DNA from: Halorubrum sp. Hd13
Lineage (GTDB): Archaea; Halobacteriota; Halobacteria; Halobacteriales; Haloferacaceae
DNA: 53,820 bases
Assembly (NCBI RefSeq): GCF_002252755.1
Contig: NZ_NHOY01000017.1
Coordinates: 9,370-63,189, forward strand
Reading direction: 5' to 3'
Both the position numbers and the translations under genes were made by a program. The notes under the pieces are model-generated. The model was not told the DNA's origin and did not search any database. It was given only the letters and a program-made list of their open reading frames with translations. Below are positions 32,820-42,053 of this stretch, one piece after another (position 1 is the stretch's first letter; the number at the start of each line of letters is the position of its first letter).

Positions 32820-32892
32820 ATATCTCCCCACTCGTTAACCAACAGCTGTTTCAGACGGTAATGTGTCCGGAAAATAGGTATTCAATAGAACC
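32769..32892. repeat. Two tandem related IS-end copies
   Basis: CCGGCTGTTTCAGGCAATAATATGT... ending GGATTTCAACAGAGGC at 32819, and CAGCTGTTTCAGACGGTAATGTGT... ending GGTATTCAATAGAACC at about 32892, are diverged copies about 73 bases apart. The following 32893-33040 shows no gene. Confidence 0.5.
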
Positions 32893-33044
32893 ACTGCGAT
32901 GGCTTGCCGACGTCACCTTCATGTGGAGCACGCCTTTCGCATCGGTCTCAAGATTTCGACTGGGTCACCGCTCTGTGGACGGCGAGTAACGCGCTCCGAG
33001 ACTGGAATCGTCCCGTCTGTGCGATGTATCCACACAACTCTTAT

Positions 33045-33061
33045 AGTTACTTAAGGTAACC
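33045..33061 (+). promoter_or_regulatory. AGTTAC-TTAAG-GTAACC operator-like repeat at the 33078 promoter
   Basis: This inverted repeat (GTTAC/GTAAC arms, 5-base spacer) starts inside the TATA-like CTTATAG at 33040-33046 and lies 17 bases before the ATG. On the opposite strand it reads GGTTACCTTAAGTAACT, the same pattern as 42517-42533 and 45866-45882. Its position fits a repressor site. Confidence 0.55.
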
Positions 33062-33077
33062 GTACGTCTTCAGCGGT

Positions 33078-33455
33078 ATGGACGAGAGCACAGACCACAC
33101 GAACAGAGACGACGGAACCGACGACTGTACGACGACGGCGTCGTTCGATGACCACGGCATCGACGACGGGTCGGAACTGATCCGGCGCACCTACTACCGG
33201 CTGGTCGCCGACGGCTGGGACAGCTTCGAGCCGACCGAGCGCTTCCTCGACCGCCTCGCGGACGCGTTCACGCGATCGTATCTCACCGCGGCCGACGCGT
33301 ACGAGCTCCCGCCGCACGTCGCGGCCGCCGTCGACGACGCACGCGTTTGGGTCGGCGTTGAGTTCGCTGACGAACCCGACGCCGACCTGCGCGGGACGGT
33401 CCTCCCGGCGTTCTACCGGCACGCCGCCGGGTTCCACTGCGCGTATCGAGACTGA
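33078..33455 (+). CDS. Uncharacterised small acidic protein
   Basis: A 125-residue soluble acidic protein. After a polar start (about 25 residues) come helices DGSELIRRTYYRLVADGWDSFEPTERFLDRLADAFTRSYLTAADAYELPPHVAAAVDDAR and a shorter strand region ending with FYRHAAGFHCAYRD. I do not recognise the family. It is the first gene after the GTTAC/GTAAC operator and lies 96 bases upstream of the TrxR-like gene on the same strand, so a redox role by association is possible. The ATG is placed 25-35 bases after the TATA element. Confidence 0.65.
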   Translation: MDESTDHTNRDDGTDDCTTTASFDDHGIDDGSELIRRTYYRLVADGWDSFEPTERFLDRLADAFTRSYLTAADAYELPPHVAAAVDDARVWVGVEFADEPDADLRGTVLPAFYRHAAGFHCAYRD

Positions 33456-33551
33456 GTCGAGCGAGAACCGCTGGGGGCGCCGGGGTGCTCTGACGGTTGT
33501 GCAATTCGATAACAACACACGTTTTTGTTTGCGCCGGCCGACGGCACGATC

Positions 33552-34580
33552 ATGTCTGATACGTTACCGACGGAGTCGTACGACGTGGTCGTCGTCGGCG
33601 GGGGGCCCGCCGGGCAGACCGCGGCGCTGTACAGCACTCGATTAGGCCACCGGACCGCCTTGGTCGACCGCGGCGGCGGCCGCGCGGCGATGATGCAGGA
33701 GGTCCACAACCTGATCGGCACGCGAGAGGAGACGAGCGGGAACGAGCTGCTCGGGGTCGGGAAAGAACAGCTGGAGGAGTACGGCTGCGCCCTCCACCGC
33801 GACGTGATCGCCTCGTGTAATCGCGCGGGCGACGACGACCGCATCGCGCTGGAAGGGAACAGCGCCGTGTACGAGGCCGACGCCGTCGTCCTCGCGACGG
33901 GTTTCAACGACGTGCGCCCCGATCCGCCGCTGCCGCGAACCGGCCGCGGGCTCCACTACTGTCTCCACTGCGACGCGCACATGTTCGTCGACAAGCCGGT
34001 GTACGTGATGGGACACGCCGAGAGCACCGCGCACGTGGCCGGTATCATGCTCAACTTCACGGACGACGTCGACATCCTGACGCGGGGCCACGAACCCGAG
34101 TGGAGCGACGACACCGCCGACATGCTCGAGAACCACCCGATCGACGTGGTGCACGCGGACATCTCCGGCGTCCAGAACGGCGAGGATGGCTGGCTGAAGG
34201 CGCTGGAGTTCGAGGACGGGACGACTCGCGAGTACAAGGGCGGGTTCGCGATGTACGGCTCCGAGTACAACAACGGGCTCGCCCGCGAACTCGGCTGCGA
34301 TCTCAACGACGACGGGACTGTCGACGTCGGCGACCACGGTGAGACGTCGGTCGACGGCGTGTACGCTGTCGGCGACGTGACGCCGGGTCACAACCAGCTC
34401 CCGATCGCGCTCGCCGACGGCGCGAAGGCCGGCATCTCGATCCACTTCGCACTCAGAGAGTTCCCGCGAACGCCCGAGGCGCTGCGGGAGGCGGGTCCCG
34501 TCCGCGATGAGGAGGTCCCCGGCATCCCGGACGAACTGCTCGAACAGGCGGTCGACTTCCACACGTACGGCGGGGACTGA
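33552..34580 (+). CDS. Thioredoxin-reductase-like FAD flavoprotein
   Basis: A 342-residue flavoprotein from the ATG of SDTLPTESYD. FAD motifs are VVVVGGGPAGQTAALY (N-terminal dinucleotide fold), VVLATGFND, and VDGVYAVGDVTPGHNQLPIALADG near the end. The redox-active pair is Cys137-Cys140 in HYCLHCDAHMF, as in thioredoxin reductases. The NAD(P)H fold, where GGGDSA is usual, reads VMGHAESTAHVAGI, so the cofactor site is degenerate and another electron donor is possible, as in ferredoxin-dependent relatives. It probably reduces a thioredoxin-like partner. A GTTGT/ACAAC inverted repeat lies upstream at about 33496-33518. Confidence 0.87.
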   Translation: MSDTLPTESYDVVVVGGGPAGQTAALYSTRLGHRTALVDRGGGRAAMMQEVHNLIGTREETSGNELLGVGKEQLEEYGCALHRDVIASCNRAGDDDRIALEGNSAVYEADAVVLATGFNDVRPDPPLPRTGRGLHYCLHCDAHMFVDKPVYVMGHAESTAHVAGIMLNFTDDVDILTRGHEPEWSDDTADMLENHPIDVVHADISGVQNGEDGWLKALEFEDGTTREYKGGFAMYGSEYNNGLARELGCDLNDDGTVDVGDHGETSVDGVYAVGDVTPGHNQLPIALADGAKAGISIHFALREFPRTPEALREAGPVRDEEVPGIPDELLEQAVDFHTYGGD

Positions 34581-34586
34581 CCGCAC

Positions 34587-35894
34587 TTACTGCTCGTCGC
34601 GGTCGGAGCTCCCGCCTCCGGTTCCGGAGCCTCCGCCGTCGACCCGAACCGCGTACTCACCGATGAGCCGCGCGTACGCCTCGGCGTTCTGAGCGAGCGC
34701 GTCGACCGTTGTGTACTCGTCGACCGCGTGGGCGGTGTCGGTCCCGAAACCGAACTCCACGGTCGGAATCCCGTCGTGGCGCAGATCCTTCGCGTCACCG
34801 CCGCCGGTCGCGCTCCGGCGGTAGATCCGCCCCTCGACGACCGACTCCGCCGCGGCTGTACTCGCTTCGACCAGCGGCGAGTCGATCGGCTCGTAGCTCC
34901 CGCGGCTCCACGAGACGTCCGCGATCGATATCCCCTCGATCCCGCCGAGACAGCGCCGGATCGACCCGAGCGCGTCACGGGTCTCGACGGTCGCGGTCAG
35001 CCGCACGTCGACCTCCGCCCGCGCCGATGCCGGAACGGCGTTGACCGCGCTGCCGCCCTCGATCACGCCGAGGTTAATCGTCGGATACCGGAAGAGGTCG
35101 CGGACGGTCTCGGCATCGATTTCCCCCTCGTGGAAGCCGACCGACTCCTCGACGATCGGCGCCATCTCTGGGGCGACGGCCAGCTCTCGCGTCCCGAACT
35201 CTCGTTTGAGCCGGTCGATCGCGGCCGTCAGTCGGTCGATAGCGTTGATACCGAGCATCGGCCGCGAGCCGTGTGCGGCCCCGCCGGTCGCCTCTAACGT
35301 CAGCCAGATGGCGCCGCGGTCCGCGATCGACACCGCGCAGCGTCCGTTCCGTGAGGTGGTCTCGCCAATGACGCAGGCGTCGGGCACGAACTCGATCGCC
35401 TCTCTGACGCTCGGGAGGCCGGCGTCGCCGCCGGTCTCCTCGTCGCTCACGAACGCGAACTGTAGGTCAACCGGCGGTGCTGCGTCGGACTCCGCGTACG
35501 CGAGCGCGACCTGGAGCATCGCGGCGACGGCCCCCTTCATGTCCGTCGCGCCGCGGCCGTAGAGCCGGTCGCCCTCGCGCTCGCCGAGCGGGTCGCGTGA
35601 CCACTCGGTCCCGTCGAACGGGACCGTGTCGACGTGGTCGACGAAACACAGCGTCCGGTCGGAGGTGCCGGGCAGCGTCGCGACGAGGTTGGGCTTCTCC
35701 GGGTCGACTGCGATCCGCTCAAGGTCGACGCCGGCCGCCTCCAGCCGCGACGCGATCCACGAGACCGACGCCGCGGTGTGGCCGGGCGGGTTGGCCGTGT
35801 CGTGGCTCAGGAGGGTCTCCGCGGTCGAAACGAGGTCTACCCGGTTATCGGCGAGGAATCGCTCGACTGGCTCCGGGAGCCTCGGCGGCGTCAT
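34587..35894 (-). CDS. M20 family metallopeptidase (ArgE/DapE/acetylornithine deacetylase-like)
   Basis: A 435-residue zinc hydrolase from the ATG of TPPRLPEPV. The metal and catalytic residues are all present: CFVDHVDTVP (His and Asp), GRGATDMKGAVAAML (Asp), SDEETGGDAG (Glu-Glu), VIGETTSRNG (Glu) and the terminal His in FGTDTAHAVDEYT. The lid dimerisation domain lies between about 190 and 310 (AHGSRPMLGINAI). It removes acyl groups from N-acylated amino acids or cleaves a dipeptide-like substrate. It starts four bases after a cupin stop on the same strand, so both are co-transcribed. The C-terminus is Gly/Ser-rich. Confidence 0.9.
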   Translation of the reverse strand: MTPPRLPEPVERFLADNRVDLVSTAETLLSHDTANPPGHTAASVSWIASRLEAAGVDLERIAVDPEKPNLVATLPGTSDRTLCFVDHVDTVPFDGTEWSRDPLGEREGDRLYGRGATDMKGAVAAMLQVALAYAESDAAPPVDLQFAFVSDEETGGDAGLPSVREAIEFVPDACVIGETTSRNGRCAVSIADRGAIWLTLEATGGAAHGSRPMLGINAIDRLTAAIDRLKREFGTRELAVAPEMAPIVEESVGFHEGEIDAETVRDLFRYPTINLGVIEGGSAVNAVPASARAEVDVRLTATVETRDALGSIRRCLGGIEGISIADVSWSRGSYEPIDSPLVEASTAAAESVVEGRIYRRSATGGGDAKDLRHDGIPTVEFGFGTDTAHAVDEYTTVDALAQNAEAYARLIGEYAVRVDGGGSGTGGGSSDRDEQ

Positions 35895-35898
35895 CGGC

Positions 35899-36420
35899 TC
35901 ACGGCACCTCCCCGTCCATCGACCCACGGTACCAGCGGCCCGTCTCGGCGCCGCACTCGACGCAGCGGGCGATCACGGCCTCGCGGCTCGACGCTTTGTC
36001 GTCCTCGCCCGCCTCCGTCACGCGGTCGAACTCGGTGTCCGCCTCGGCGTCGCAGTCGGGACAGTATCGGAGCCGCGGCATCTCGCCGTACTCTAGCGGG
36101 GCGCCGAGTGCGAGCGCGCGGACTGGTTCGTCGCCGCGGTTCCACCCCCGCTGGAACTCCTCGCGATCGAATCGCACGATCTCGTTTTTTCCCACCTCGA
36201 CCGGTCCGTCGTCCGTTTCGAACGTGGCCGTGCCCGAGATAACGTAGAACGCCTCTTCTTGTACCTCGTGGCTGTGGTACGCGAACGCGAAGCTGTCGCC
36301 AGGTTCGAGCTCGTAGTAGTTGACCGCGAGGTCGGTGAGCCCCAGCGCCTCGGTGAGCGGTCGCATCACCGCGGCCGGCTGGAGCGAGTTCTCCACGTTG
36401 TCGACGCGGACGCGTTTCAT
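35899..36420 (-). CDS. Cupin with C-terminal zinc ribbon
   Basis: A 173-residue protein. Residues 1-115 form a cupin: YYELEPGDSFAFAYHSHEVQEEAFYVISGTATFET (HxHx-E metal motif) and the second motif region EIVRFDREEFQRGWNRGDEPVRALALGAP. The C-terminal part has four cysteines in two CxxC pairs (YCPDC and RCVEC) with a linker, a zinc ribbon. The combination suggests a metal-dependent small-molecule binder or isomerase with a structural zinc site. It is the first gene of a two-gene operon with the M20 peptidase and is divergent from the DUF3179 gene. Confidence 0.82.
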   Translation of the reverse strand: MKRVRVDNVENSLQPAAVMRPLTEALGLTDLAVNYYELEPGDSFAFAYHSHEVQEEAFYVISGTATFETDDGPVEVGKNEIVRFDREEFQRGWNRGDEPVRALALGAPLEYGEMPRLRYCPDCDAEADTEFDRVTEAGEDDKASSREAVIARCVECGAETGRWYRGSMDGEVP

Positions 36421-36523
36421 ACCCGTCTGTCCCGGGCCAATCGAATAAACAGCGCGGCGCTGTGCGGTGGCGGACCCAATCCGCGGACGACCGAATTATA
36501 GGAGGCGAACGCCAGTCACCGAC

Positions 36524-37498
36524 GTGAACTTCCGACGAGTCCTTCCGCGGGACGCGATTCCGAGCGTCGACGAGCCTCGGTTCGGCGACTCGTACGACGG
36601 AGACGCCGACGACGCGGTCATCGCCGTGACCGACGCAGATCCGCCGCGAGCGTATCCGGTGCGGTACCTCCAGTTCCACGAGATTGTCAACGACGCCCTC
36701 GACAGGGCGTCCGGCAGCGTTCCGATCGCCGTGACGTGGTGTCCCCTCTGCGGGAGCGGGATCGTGTACGATCGGACTCACGCGGGGCGGACCCTCGAGT
36801 TCGGGGTGTCCGGGAAGCTCGCGGACGACGATCTCGTGATGTACGATCGAGAGACTGGAAGCGAGTGGAAGCAGTCCACCGGCGAGTGTATCGCCGGTGA
36901 GTTCGAGGGCGAATCGCTCTCCGTCCGGCTGGCGGCCATGCTTTCCGTCCGGGAATTCCGCGAGTCGTACCCGGACGGCGTCGTCCTCGATCCGCCGGGC
37001 GGAGAGAGCGAAGCCGCGAGCGACGACGACGAGCCCGCCCCGATCGACTACGCCGAGTCGCCGTACGAGGAGTACGCCTCGGGCGAGGGGTTCGGTCTCG
37101 CCGCGCACCGTGGCTTGGCCGATCGCAGGGAGTGGGACGGCCCGGCGGACATCGATCCGAAGGCGGTCGTGGTGGGCGTCGAATTCGACGGGGACGCGGT
37201 CGGCTTCCCGTTCTCCCGAGTGCGCGCGGCCGGCGGTGTCGTGCGAGCGACGATCGGCGACCGGGACGTCGTCGCCTTCACGACGGACGATGGTATCCAC
37301 GCGTACGCGGACCCCGGCCACGAGTTCGAGTTGACCGACGACGGCGTCGTCGGAGATGGGACGACGTGGGAACCGACCACGGGCGCCGCGGCGGACGGTC
37401 GTCGGCTCGAACGACTACCCGCGCGACGGCTTTACGCGTTCACTTGGCTAGACGACCACGGCCCCGAGGCGTTTTATCGACCCGACTCGCTCGACTGA
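36524..37498 (+). CDS. DUF3179 protein, first paralogue
   Basis: A 324-residue protein from the GTG of VNFRRVLPRD. A TATA-like ATTATAG at 36494-36500 lies about 25 bases upstream, which favours this start over the longer frame to 36467. DUF3179 features are LPRDAIPSVDEPRFG, RAYPVRYLQFHEIVNDAL, the cysteine pair VTWCPLCGSGIVYDRT, LEFGVSGKLADDDLVMYDRETGSEWKQSTGECIAGEF and a final LYAFTWLDDHG. The function is unknown; a conserved thiol pair and histidines suggest metal or redox chemistry. There is no signal peptide. It is a close paralogue of 46370-47344. Confidence 0.88.
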   Translation: MNFRRVLPRDAIPSVDEPRFGDSYDGDADDAVIAVTDADPPRAYPVRYLQFHEIVNDALDRASGSVPIAVTWCPLCGSGIVYDRTHAGRTLEFGVSGKLADDDLVMYDRETGSEWKQSTGECIAGEFEGESLSVRLAAMLSVREFRESYPDGVVLDPPGGESEAASDDDEPAPIDYAESPYEEYASGEGFGLAAHRGLADRREWDGPADIDPKAVVVGVEFDGDAVGFPFSRVRAAGGVVRATIGDRDVVAFTTDDGIHAYADPGHEFELTDDGVVGDGTTWEPTTGAAADGRRLERLPARRLYAFTWLDDHGPEAFYRPDSLD

Positions 37499-37543
37499 GT
37501 CGACACTCTTCACCGAGCCGACTCCCTCGGCCGGGCCGACCGC

Positions 37544-39236
37544 TCACCGCCGACGTCCCTCCGCGCCCACCCCCCCGTACTCGACGCCGGTGAGGTCGGC
37601 GACGTCGCGCTTCCACGTCGTCAGGTCGCGGCGCTCGAACTCGGTCAGCGCGTCGTGGCCGCAGGCACGGGCCATCACTTTCATCAGTTTGACCGTCGCG
37701 GCGAAGTAGTTCGCGAGCCCTTCCGCGGCCGAGTCGATCACGAGTCGGCTCCGGAGGCTCTCCTTCTGGCTCGCGATCCCGACCGGGCAGTTGTTCGAAT
37801 CGCACGCGCGCATGCCGAGACAGCCGATCGCCTGCATCGCGGCGTTCGCGACAGCGACGCCGTCGGCGCCGAGCGCCAGCGCCTTGATGAAGTCCGACTC
37901 AGTGCGGAGCCCACCCGTCGCGATCAGCGTCACGTCGTCCGCGTCGCGCGCGTCGAGGGTGGCGGCGCGCCCGCGGGATCGCCGCGACCGTCGGCACCGA
38001 GATGTTGTTCTTGAACACGTCCGGAGCGGCGCCCGTTCCGCCGCCGCGCCCGTCTAAGATTAGGTAGTCGGCCCCCGCTTCCAGCGCGAAGTCGATGTCG
38101 TCCTCGACGTGTTGCGCGGAGAGTTTGAATCCGACCGGGATCCCGTCGCCGACCTCGCGGACGCGGTCGGCCATCGCCGCGAAGTCGTCGGGCGTCTCCA
38201 AATCGTCGAACCGCGCGGGGCTGACCGCGTCGGTGCCCGGTTCGAGACCTCGGACCTCCGCGATCTTCCCTTGGACCTTCTCGCCCGGGAGGTGGCCGCC
38301 GGTACCGGTCTTCGCGCCCTGTCCGGCCTTGAAATGGAACGCCTGCACGTCCGCGACCTTCTCGATGTCCCAGCCGAACTTCCCCGTGGCGTACTCGTAG
38401 AAGTACCGCGAGTTGACCGCCTGCTCCTCGGGGAGCATGCCGCCCTCTCCCGAGCAGATCCCCGTCCCGGCGGCGTCCGCGCCCTTCGAGACGGCGACCT
38501 TCGCCTCCTCGCTCAGCGCGCCGAAGCTCATGTCGCTGACGAACACTGGAATCTCCAGTTCGAGCGGGTTCTCCGCGTTCGGACCGATCACCAACTCCGA
38601 GTCGACCGGGGCCTCGTCGTCGAGAGGGGTGCGGTCGAGCTGGGCGGTGAGGATCTGGAGGTCGTTCCAGCTCGGCAGTTCTGTCCGCGGGACTCCCATC
38701 GCAGAGACGCTCCCGTGCTCGCCGATCCCCTCCGGCCCCTCCCGGGCGAGCTTCTGGATGTAGTGCGTGTACGGTTCCGTCTCCGCCTTCGGCTCCCCGT
38801 AGAAATCGGGGTTCACTGCGGCGTCGACGTCGTCCGCCTCCTCTGTGCCGTCCGGCAGGTCGTACGGCTCCGGGTGGTCCTCCGCCCACTCGGCGACCGC
38901 CGCCGCGTCGACGAACACCGCCTCTTCGTCGTCGGCGTCGGCCTCAATCCACGCCGGGAACTTCTCCAACCGCTCGGAGTTGTCGTACTCGCTGACCCCG
39001 GTGTCGTACCGGTAGTCCCAGCCGTGGACGCCACAGATGAGGTCTTCGCCCTCCACGCGGCCGTCGCCGAGGAGTACACCGCGGTGGAGGCACCGGCCGT
39101 ACAACACCGACACCTCGTCGTCGTACCGGACGACCACGAGGTCGACGCCGGCGGCTCGGGCGTGTGAGGGCTCTCGATCCGCGAGGTCGCTCCACGTCGC
39201 GACCCGTTTGGGGTCGCGTGCGCTCTCGGCGCTCAT
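37544..39236 (-). pseudogene. Rieske-like domain fused to FMN glutamate synthase-type domain, one-base frameshift
   Basis: The minus strand from the ATG of SAESARDPKR (39236) encodes a Rieske-type domain with YGRCLHRGVLL and ICGVHGWDYRYD (Cys-x-His and Cys-x2-His, residues about 30-80). A GltB2-like FMN domain follows: VFVSDMSFGALSEEAKVAVSKGADAAGTGICSGEGG, FHFKAGQGAKTGTGGHLPGEKV and YLILDGRGGGTGAAPDVFKNN. After VPTVAAIPRARRH the frame is lost at a CCC run (plus-strand GGG 37957-37959). Removing one base restores LDARDADDVTLIATGGLRTESDFIKALALGADG, the cysteine cluster CLGMRACDSNNCPVG and the stop at 37544. It is a recent mutation or a base-call error; without it the protein would be about 563 residues. 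Confidence 0.82.
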
Positions 39237-39496
39237 CGGGTCCGTCGCACCCCCACCGCGTCCGTTCTCTCGTCGTCGCACGTCCCGCGGTTCGCGTCGG
39301 CGATCACTGGGGCCATTGACGACCGTACGCACCGTCTCGCGGCGTATAACCCTCCGGTGAGCCGGAAGTAACCGCCCCTGTCGAGGGCCGATCTCGATGG
39401 GCGGGGACCGACTGACCTGTGACCACATCACATGGGCGTAACCCGGTCACGCGCCCCTCAGACAACGCTTATGTCCGGTGTCGCTTCGGGAGTGAC

Positions 39497-39910
39497 ATGG
39501 CAGCCGAGACCGAGGCGGCCGCGTTGCAGCCGCTCACGACCGCGGAGATGGAATCGACGATGGCCGGGATCAAGCGCATGCTCAAGATCGGCGCGGCGTT
39601 CGCCGTCGTGGGTTACCTCCTTGTCGGGTTCGCGCTCTTCCTCGAGATCACTGCGTTCCACCCGCTGTTGGAGGAGTACTTCGCGACCCACACGGGGTGG
39701 AGCCTCGCCGGTGGCGGCGCCGACAGAGCGGGAGAAACCGCGCTCAACTCGCAGCTCGCGGCGATCCACTCCTTCCCGTCCGTGCTGCTCTGGCTGAAGC
39801 TGGGCGGCGTCGCGCACGTCCTCGTCGGGATCTTCGTCGCCCTCGCGGCGATCGTCCGGACGCTGGCGCTGATGCCGCACCGCCTGGCGTACGAGATGGC
39901 GAACGAATAG
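39497..39910 (+). CDS. Two-span membrane protein, unknown function
   Basis: A 137-residue protein from the ATG of AAETEAAALQ, placed after a TATA-poor, GC-rich leader. It has two strong hydrophobic helices, MLKIGAAFAVVGYLLVGFALFLEITAF and LKLGGVAHVLVGIFVALAAIVRTLALM, joined by a polar loop of about 45 residues (LEEYFATHTGWSLAGGGADRAGETALNSQLAAIHSFPS). The C-terminus MPHRLAYEMANE is cytosolic by charge. No family is recognised. It stands between the Rieske/glutamate-synthase gene (divergent) and nnrE (convergent). Confidence 0.7.
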   Translation: MAAETEAAALQPLTTAEMESTMAGIKRMLKIGAAFAVVGYLLVGFALFLEITAFHPLLEEYFATHTGWSLAGGGADRAGETALNSQLAAIHSFPSVLLWLKLGGVAHVLVGIFVALAAIVRTLALMPHRLAYEMANE

Positions 39911-39931
39911 GATCGTACCGCGTGTCGGGCG

Positions 39932-40678
39932 TCACGTCCTCGATAGCGGCACGGAAAACGCCTCTCCGAACGGATTCGTGTACCCGATCCCGAGGCGATC
40001 GTACGCGGTCGAGGGAATCGAGAGATCGACGAGCAGGAGGTCGCCGTCGACCGCCGCGACCCCCGTCTTCGGCAGAGCGAGCGTGGCCGTGAGATCCGGT
40101 TCGACCGCGACGCCCGGCCGCTCTCCCGTCGTCGCGTTCGTGCCGGAGGGGACGTCGAGCGACACGGTCGCTTCCGACGCGCTGCCAACGGCCTCGATCA
40201 GTTCTGCCGTGGCGCCGCGGGGCTGGCCCGTCAGTCCGTAGCCGATCAGCGCGTCGATGACGACACCCTCGAGCGCCGCGTCGATGTCGGGGCCGGAGTC
40301 GCCGTCGGCCCATTCGACCGGCACGTCCATCGCTTCCAGTATCGAGAGCTGTTCCGCGGTGACGCCGTCGACTTCGGCCCGGGCTCGGTCGAGAACGACT
40401 CGGACGGAGAGGTTCCGATTCGCAAGATGCCGAGCACACGCCAGCCCGCCGCCGCCGTTCCCGCCGTTGCCGGCGAGCACCGTGACGGGGAGTTCGCTCC
40501 GGTTGCTCGATCGGACCTCAAGAACGGCCTCAGCGAGCCCTCGACCGGCGTGTTCCATCATCCGGGGTAGATCGAGACCGACCTCTTCGACTGCAACGCG
40601 GTCGACCGCCCGCATCTCTGCGGCTGTGACCGCCGTCACGGGGCGACCGTCCGGATCGACGAACGTAGCCGTGTCCAT
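39932..40678 (-). CDS. nnrE: NAD(P)H-hydrate epimerase domain protein
   Basis: A 248-residue protein of the YjeF N-terminal type, from the ATG of DTATFVDPDG. Conserved motifs are VTAAEMRAVDRVAVEEVGLDLPRMMEHAGRGLAEAV, VLAGNGGNGGGGLACARHLANR (nucleotide-binding glycine loop), VVIDALIGYGLTGQPRG and SLDVPSGTNATTGERPG, with the catalytic Asp and an AVEPDLTATLALPKTGV end. It epimerises damaged NAD(P)H hydrate. The C-terminal dehydratase domain found in fused archaeal proteins is absent, so an unlinked dehydratase would be needed. The longer frame upstream is not supported by the family. Confidence 0.87.
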   Translation of the reverse strand: MDTATFVDPDGRPVTAVTAAEMRAVDRVAVEEVGLDLPRMMEHAGRGLAEAVLEVRSSNRSELPVTVLAGNGGNGGGGLACARHLANRNLSVRVVLDRARAEVDGVTAEQLSILEAMDVPVEWADGDSGPDIDAALEGVVIDALIGYGLTGQPRGATAELIEAVGSASEATVSLDVPSGTNATTGERPGVAVEPDLTATLALPKTGVAAVDGDLLLVDLSIPSTAYDRLGIGYTNPFGEAFSVPLSRT

Positions 40679-40853
40679 GCGTAGCCGTTCGAAACGGGGA
40701 TTAAAAAACGGTGGTCGTCCGCGAGGCCCACCCGGGAGTGTGTGTCCTGAACGCCGACTCGTCACGCGATGACGTGTCACCCGCGATCCGGGGCCTCCAG
40801 CGGCCGTGTATTGCGCCGGAGAGGGATTCCGGGAGGCCGACCCGGCCACGGTC

Positions 40854-41765
40854 TCAGACCCCGAATGTGGTCACGAGGACGACCCCGCCGACGACCCCGA
40901 AGACGATCCCGAGCCCGCGCTCCATGAGCCCGCTCGGGACGTACTTTCCGGCGCGGGCACCTATCGTCCCGCCGACAAGCACCCCTGGGATCGACCAGAC
41001 CACCACGTACCAGACGGGCGTCGCGGCCAGCGCGTGGACGGCGGCCCCGGCGACCGCGGCGATCGCGAGCACGAACACCGACGTGGCGACGGCGACCCGC
41101 GGCGGCATCCGACACCGCGCCACGAGCTGGGTCGTCACGATCTCGGGGAGGCCGGCACTGATCAATCCCGTGATCGCTCCGCCGAGCGCCGCGAGCGCGA
41201 CGCCCGGCGGGCGCCAGCAGGTCGGGTAGACGAACCGCTCGCCGCCGCTGGCGGTGACGACGGTGGTACCGCACTCCGCGTTCTTCTTTTCGAGGAACTC
41301 GCCCTCGCGCTCGCCGGGTTCGGTCTCTTCCGGGGAGTCGGAGTACAACAGGAACCCGCCGAGCACGAACAGCCCGACGCCGAACCCGCCGCGCAACAGC
41401 GTGTCGGGGACGTAATGTGCCGCGAACGAGCCGATCACGATCGCCGGCAGCGCGCCGACCAACAGCCACTTCGCGGTCGCGTAGTCGACGACGCCCTGCT
41501 TGACGTACGACCGGAGACCGTTCCCCATCCCGAACACTTCAGTCATCAGGCCCGCGCCGACCGCCTGCGCGGGACCGAGCCCGACGGCCAACAGGAAGAA
41601 CGGGCTGAAAAAGAGCGCGCCCGAGACGCCGGCCGCGATGGCGACCATCGAGAACAGCACCGACGCGGGGAACACCCACCAGTGATCGAGGACTCGATCG
41701 ACCGACACTACTGAGAGCAGCGGCAGCGGGTCGATCCCGGCCATCAGTGCGAGTGCGTCCGCCAT
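40854..41765 (-). CDS. TauE/SafE family membrane exporter
   Basis: A 303-residue integral membrane protein with about eight spans. The first TauE half has FSMVAIAAGVSGALFFSPFFLLAVGLGPAQAVGAGLMTEVFGMGNGL and the second ALAALGGAITGLISAGLPEIVTTQLVARCRMPPRVAVATSVFVLAIAAVAGAAVHAL, the two repeated halves of the family. A central polar loop with Cys (EFLEKKNAECGTTV and PTCWRPP) is unusual and may be redox-sensitive. TauE relatives export sulfite or sulfoacetate-like anions. It is the last gene of a tight three-gene operon behind the GTTAC/GTAAC promoter. Confidence 0.87.
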   Translation of the reverse strand: MADALALMAGIDPLPLLSVVSVDRVLDHWWVFPASVLFSMVAIAAGVSGALFFSPFFLLAVGLGPAQAVGAGLMTEVFGMGNGLRSYVKQGVVDYATAKWLLVGALPAIVIGSFAAHYVPDTLLRGGFGVGLFVLGGFLLYSDSPEETEPGEREGEFLEKKNAECGTTVVTASGGERFVYPTCWRPPGVALAALGGAITGLISAGLPEIVTTQLVARCRMPPRVAVATSVFVLAIAAVAGAAVHALAATPVWYVVVWSIPGVLVGGTIGARAGKYVPSGLMERGLGIVFGVVGGVVLVTTFGV

Positions 41766-41768
41766 CGA

Positions 41769-42050
41769 TCACGCTGAGTGGTGCGCGCCGTGGCCGACCC
41801 ACAGCAACAGCAGGTGCGTCGCGATCGCGAGCGGGAGCCAGCCGACCGGCAGTGCCGCCGCGACGGGATCGACCGCTCCGAAGACGTAGACCGCCGGGAA
41901 CGCGATCGCCGTCCAGAACGCGGCGCGTCGAACGGCCGCTTCTATCCCGCGACCGACCGCCGAGCCGGCCGCCGCGGTACACCTGCGCACCGGGTGGTCG
42001 TCGCGCAGACATCCCGGGCGACGACCGTCCGCGTTCGTGTTCGTGCGCAC
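41769..42050 (-). CDS. Small two-span membrane protein of the TauE operon
   Basis: A 93-residue protein starting at GTG 42050. It has an Arg-rich N-terminus of about 40 residues, then two helices AAFWTAIAFPAVYVFGAVDPVAAALPVGWL and LAIATHLLLLWVGHGAHHSA with a His-rich end (GHGAHHSA). Gaps of only three bases to both neighbours show it belongs to the operon. No family is recognised. The His-rich end could bind metal. It may be a helper of the TauE-like exporter. Confidence 0.6.
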   Translation of the reverse strand: MRTNTNADGRRPGCLRDDHPVRRCTAAAGSAVGRGIEAAVRRAAFWTAIAFPAVYVFGAVDPVAAALPVGWLPLAIATHLLLLWVGHGAHHSA

Positions 42051-42053
42051 GCC

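Noticed and set aside
32769-32892. CRISPR-like tandem repeat
   Set aside because: Only two diverged copies exist, 73 bases apart, and they match IS-end sequence; there is no repeat-spacer array or cas gene.
35891-37321. 476-residue reverse frame across cupin and DUF3179 genes
   Set aside because: It covers two well-supported genes and has no recognisable domain.
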